Part shown: piece by piece, positions 61,791 through 64,000 of the stretch
How the letters are laid out: the number at the start of each line of letters is the position of its first letter
Position numbering within the stretch: the stretch's first letter is position 1
Source of the DNA: Parasphingorhabdus flavimaris
GTDB taxonomy: Bacteria; Pseudomonadota; Alphaproteobacteria; Sphingomonadales; Sphingomonadaceae
Assembly: GCF_013371215.1 (NCBI RefSeq)
Contig: NZ_JABWMH010000003.1
Coordinates: 62,001 to 126,000, forward strand
Direction of reading: 5' to 3'
DNA: 64,000 bases
Position numbers and translations under genes: made by a program
The notes under the pieces: model-generated
What the model was told of the DNA's origin: nothing
Seen by the model: the letters and a program-made list of their open reading frames with translations, nothing else
The model's database searches: none

Positions 61791-63806
61791 CTAGAGCGAA
61801 TATCCGTAGCGCCGAACCCAAGGCTCCAGCACCGGCAGGACCGGTTCAAGATTTTCGCGGTAGCGGGTCCAGCGACCGCTGGCCCGTTTGTAGATCGGCT
61901 CGGTGACCTGCGAATAGCTTGCGGTGGTAATCAGTCCGCGTGCCTTGGCCGTGCGCTGGTGATCGAGCACCTGGTCGCGCCATTCGAGGCCCAGAAAATC
62001 AAACAGGGGCCGGACCTCGGCTTCGACATCCTCGACCAGATTTTCATATTTGACGACGTGAACATTGGTCGGGAATAGTTCGCAGGACCGCTGCCAGTGC
62101 CGGAAGGTGAGGTCATAAAATTGCGCCGCGTCCTCGAGCCGGAGAAAATTCGACATCGCGGAGTTGAGCCGGAAATTGCTCATGAAGCAGCTCAGCAGGA
62201 CATCGCAGGGATGGCGCATGGCGAGGATGAAGCGCGCATCGGGAAACAGCCGCTGGATCAGCGGCACTTTCTGCAAGAAAAGCGGCGACTTGTCGATCAG
62301 CAGATTTGAGGCAGGCACGTCCCCGATCTTTTCCACTTCGGCAAAATATTGCCCGCGGGCCCGCGCTATATCTTCCGTCTCGAGAGCGGGCAGCCTTGCC
62401 AGCCCGCCGATTGTTTCATCGACAATGTTCAGCGGCGGCTGTTCCTCCAGCACCGTGGCATCGGGATGGCCCATCAATATGGTATCGAGCAAGGTGGTCC
62501 CGGATCGTGGAAATCCGACCAGAAATATCGGGTCTGGCCGATCGGCCCCAGCCTTGTCCGGCGACCATGTTGATATCCATTCGGGGGTGAGCAGATCCAG
62601 TTCGGCGCTCAGTTCGTGCCGAAGCTCTGCGGCGCGCCGGAGCGGTTCGGTCGGATTGTCCTCGTGTAGCCGCGCGGCCTCCTCGAAGGCGGCAAATGCC
62701 TCCTGCGATCGGCCAAGACGGTCGAGCAGCGTCGCCCGGATATGCGCGCTGCGCTCGGTTTCTATCTCCGCCGGGACTTTCGACAGGGCTTCCAGACCTT
62801 TCGCAAATTGGCCCGCCCGCCGATGTTCCAGCGCGCGGAGAAAGCCAAGCGCGCCGTCGTCCACACCATTGGCTTCGGCCAGCGCGATCAGCGGCGCCAA
62901 TTCCTCTTCGCGATTGCTATGCTCATATTGAATGGCGAGGCCGAGATAGGCGTCAACCACGTCCGGCTCGAGTTCAATCGCTCGTCGGTAGGCGCGTTCG
63001 GCTTCCCCGATCTGTCGCAAAACGCCACGCTCTATGCCAAGCTTCAGCCAGATATCGGCAGAACCCGGGTCGCGGTCCGAAGCTTGCAACAGGGCCGCAA
63101 GCGCCTCTTCCTGCTGGAGCTGCGCCTTGTAGAATATGTAGAGCCGATAGGGCAGCTGCGATTCATCCGGAAATTCATCGATCGCCCTGACCAGCTCCGC
63201 TTCGGCTTCCTCAAACCGATCGAGGGCCTCGAGCGCAGAAACCAGATTGAGCCGGGCCGGCGCGGCACCCGGATCAATCTTTATCGCCCGCCGCAATGCG
63301 GTCTCCGCCTTCTCGTGCTCGCCCAGCCCGGCGCGGGCATTGCCAAGATTGTTCCAGCATTCGAAATCGCCGGGCTGTTGCGCGACGATCAACTCATAGG
63401 CCTCGACCGCGGCTGAAAATTCTTCCAGATTCTGCGCGAGAAATCCGCGAAAGCGTGCAACGCGCAGGCTCTCGTCCCGGCGCATCAGCTCGGCACTTGC
63501 GACCTCCAGAGCATCGGCTTCGCGCTTCTGGTCCATCAGGATCGAAACCAGATTGCAGGCGATCGTGATATCCTGCGGTCGCAGCGCATGCGCCTGTTCC
63601 AGATGCTGGGTCGCGGCGGAGAGCTCACCCGAGCGCGCGCAGATCATGCCGAGGAAGCCATGAAAGGCCGCCGGATCGCCCCGGCCGTCCTCGAGAGCCT
63701 CCTCCGCTACCGTCCTGGCGCGCGCGAAATCGCCCTCGCTGGCCGCTTGCACGGCCTGGTCCAGCATATCTCTGTCGTCGATCATGTCGGAAGATAGTCC
63801 GGCCAT
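61791..63806 (-). CDS. TPR protein with C-terminal sulfotransferase domain
   Basis: A 671-residue protein. Residues about 10-400 consist of TPR-like helical repeats (for example C-W-N-N-L-G-N-A-R-A-G-L-G and D-I-W-L-K-L-G-I-E). The C-terminal sulfotransferase (about 425-670) has the PAPS-binding F-L-V-G-F-P-R-S-G-T-T-L-L-D and later R-H-P-C-D-V-L-L-S-C-F. It should transfer sulfate to a carbohydrate or protein. ATG 63806 is preferred; an upstream TTG at 63890 is possible. It is convergent with the TetR gene. Confidence 0.88.
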   Translation of the reverse strand: MAGLSSDMIDDRDMLDQAVQAASEGDFARARTVAEEALEDGRGDPAAFHGFLGMICARSGELSAATQHLEQAHALRPQDITIACNLVSILMDQKREADALEVASAELMRRDESLRVARFRGFLAQNLEEFSAAVEAYELIVAQQPGDFECWNNLGNARAGLGEHEKAETALRRAIKIDPGAAPARLNLVSALEALDRFEEAEAELVRAIDEFPDESQLPYRLYIFYKAQLQQEEALAALLQASDRDPGSADIWLKLGIERGVLRQIGEAERAYRRAIELEPDVVDAYLGLAIQYEHSNREEELAPLIALAEANGVDDGALGFLRALEHRRAGQFAKGLEALSKVPAEIETERSAHIRATLLDRLGRSQEAFAAFEEAARLHEDNPTEPLRRAAELRHELSAELDLLTPEWISTWSPDKAGADRPDPIFLVGFPRSGTTLLDTILMGHPDATVLEEQPPLNIVDETIGGLARLPALETEDIARARGQYFAEVEKIGDVPASNLLIDKSPLFLQKVPLIQRLFPDARFILAMRHPCDVLLSCFMSNFRLNSAMSNFLRLEDAAQFYDLTFRHWQRSCELFPTNVHVVKYENLVEDVEAEVRPLFDFLGLEWRDQVLDHQRTAKARGLITTASYSQVTEPIYKRASGRWTRYRENLEPVLPVLEPWVRRYGYSL

Positions 63807-63918
63807 CTCTTGCCCTCGCTCTGCAATATCCTGGCGGGCCGATTCATGTGCCGGCCCGCCAGATGAAGATGGAGGGTTGCTCCGCTGCAACCCCCCAATA
63901 TCATGGATCCGCCCGGTT

Positions 63919-64000
63919 TCAGAAGTCGAGCGTGACGCCGGCGAAGAAATAGCGTCCGAGCGCGTCCCAGGTTGCCGGATAGGTGTTCCCGTTGCACGGA
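63919..64000 (-). CDS. TonB-dependent receptor, C-terminus only
   Basis: The frame enters from the right edge and ends in C-N-G-N-T-Y-P-A-T-W-D-A-L-G-R-Y-F-F-A-G-V-T-L-D-F and a stop. The last strand with a terminal aromatic residue is characteristic of outer-membrane TonB receptors. The rest lies beyond the window. It is upstream of, and on the same strand as, the TPR-sulfotransferase gene. Confidence 0.75.
   Translation of the reverse strand, partial: PCNGNTYPATWDALGRYFFAGVTLDF

Overview
The window looks like chromosomal DNA of an aerobic alphaproteobacterium of the order Sphingomonadales. This is inferred from the high GC content, the many acyl-CoA catabolism genes, the TonB-dependent receptors, the imuA-imuB-dnaE2 SOS mutagenesis operon, GTTC-N7-GTTC and GGAAC-N16/17-CGTA type promoter motifs, and several families of short palindromic repeats (TCATCCTGAACTTG-type, CGTTCGTGTCGAG-type and CCCCTCC-type) that I associate with sphingomonads. 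No rRNA, tRNA, CRISPR array, integrase or transposase was seen.

Layout. 1-2.1 kb: end of a GspI-like pseudopilin gene, purU and pgl. 2.1-18 kb: a degradation block with an acyl-CoA ligase, cytochrome P450, aldehyde dehydrogenase, thiolase, short-chain dehydrogenase, enoyl-CoA hydratase, TetR regulator, two metallo-hydrolase/GST-type genes, a pair of unlike acyl-CoA dehydrogenases, a CaiB-type CoA transferase and an SCP2-type thiolase. Together these could oxidise a cyclic or branched hydrophobic acid through CoA thioesters; the substrate cannot be read from sequence. A 21-bp operator-like site, 19/21 identical, lies before both the ligase and the thiolase genes. 18-22.4 kb: a cysteine-synthase-like enzyme with a divergent Lrp regulator, then a small cassette (CPBP protease, membrane protein, TetR) bounded by two copies of the last 120 bp of the lrp gene, and an AT-rich orphan gene. 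22.4-27.4 kb: tyrosine catabolism (hppD, VOC protein, fumarylacetoacetate hydrolase) and a GGDEF-EAL protein.

27.4-33.7 kb: imuA-imuB-dnaE2, with a LexA-type box at the imuA start. The dnaE2 gene carries three in-frame copies of a 154-bp palindromic element, each adding about 52 residues. This is the most unusual structure in the window. 33.7-38.8 kb: a periplasmic methyltransferase-like protein, dps with a 40-residue membrane protein behind it, a DJ-1/PfpI protein (dps and this gene have back-to-back EcfG-like promoters), ribH, and a ribB whose product has an N-terminal helix-turn-helix and a cysteine-free GTP cyclohydrolase II-like domain. 38.8-42.2 kb: a ligase-associated exonuclease and an ATP-dependent DNA ligase, bracketed by two direct copies of a second palindromic element, then a ridA remnant and an AT-rich small ORF.

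42.2-64 kb: hydrolases, an ATP-grasp protein, a FecR/TPR/CHASE2-cyclase signalling group, a CHASE hybrid histidine kinase, a GAF protein, a TauD-type dioxygenase, a Tat-signal SDR, an XRE regulator next to a subclass B3 metallo-beta-lactamase-like lipoprotein, a TonB receptor-hydrolase-MFS operon with a divergent TetR, a TPR-sulfotransferase and the C-terminus of a second TonB-dependent receptor.
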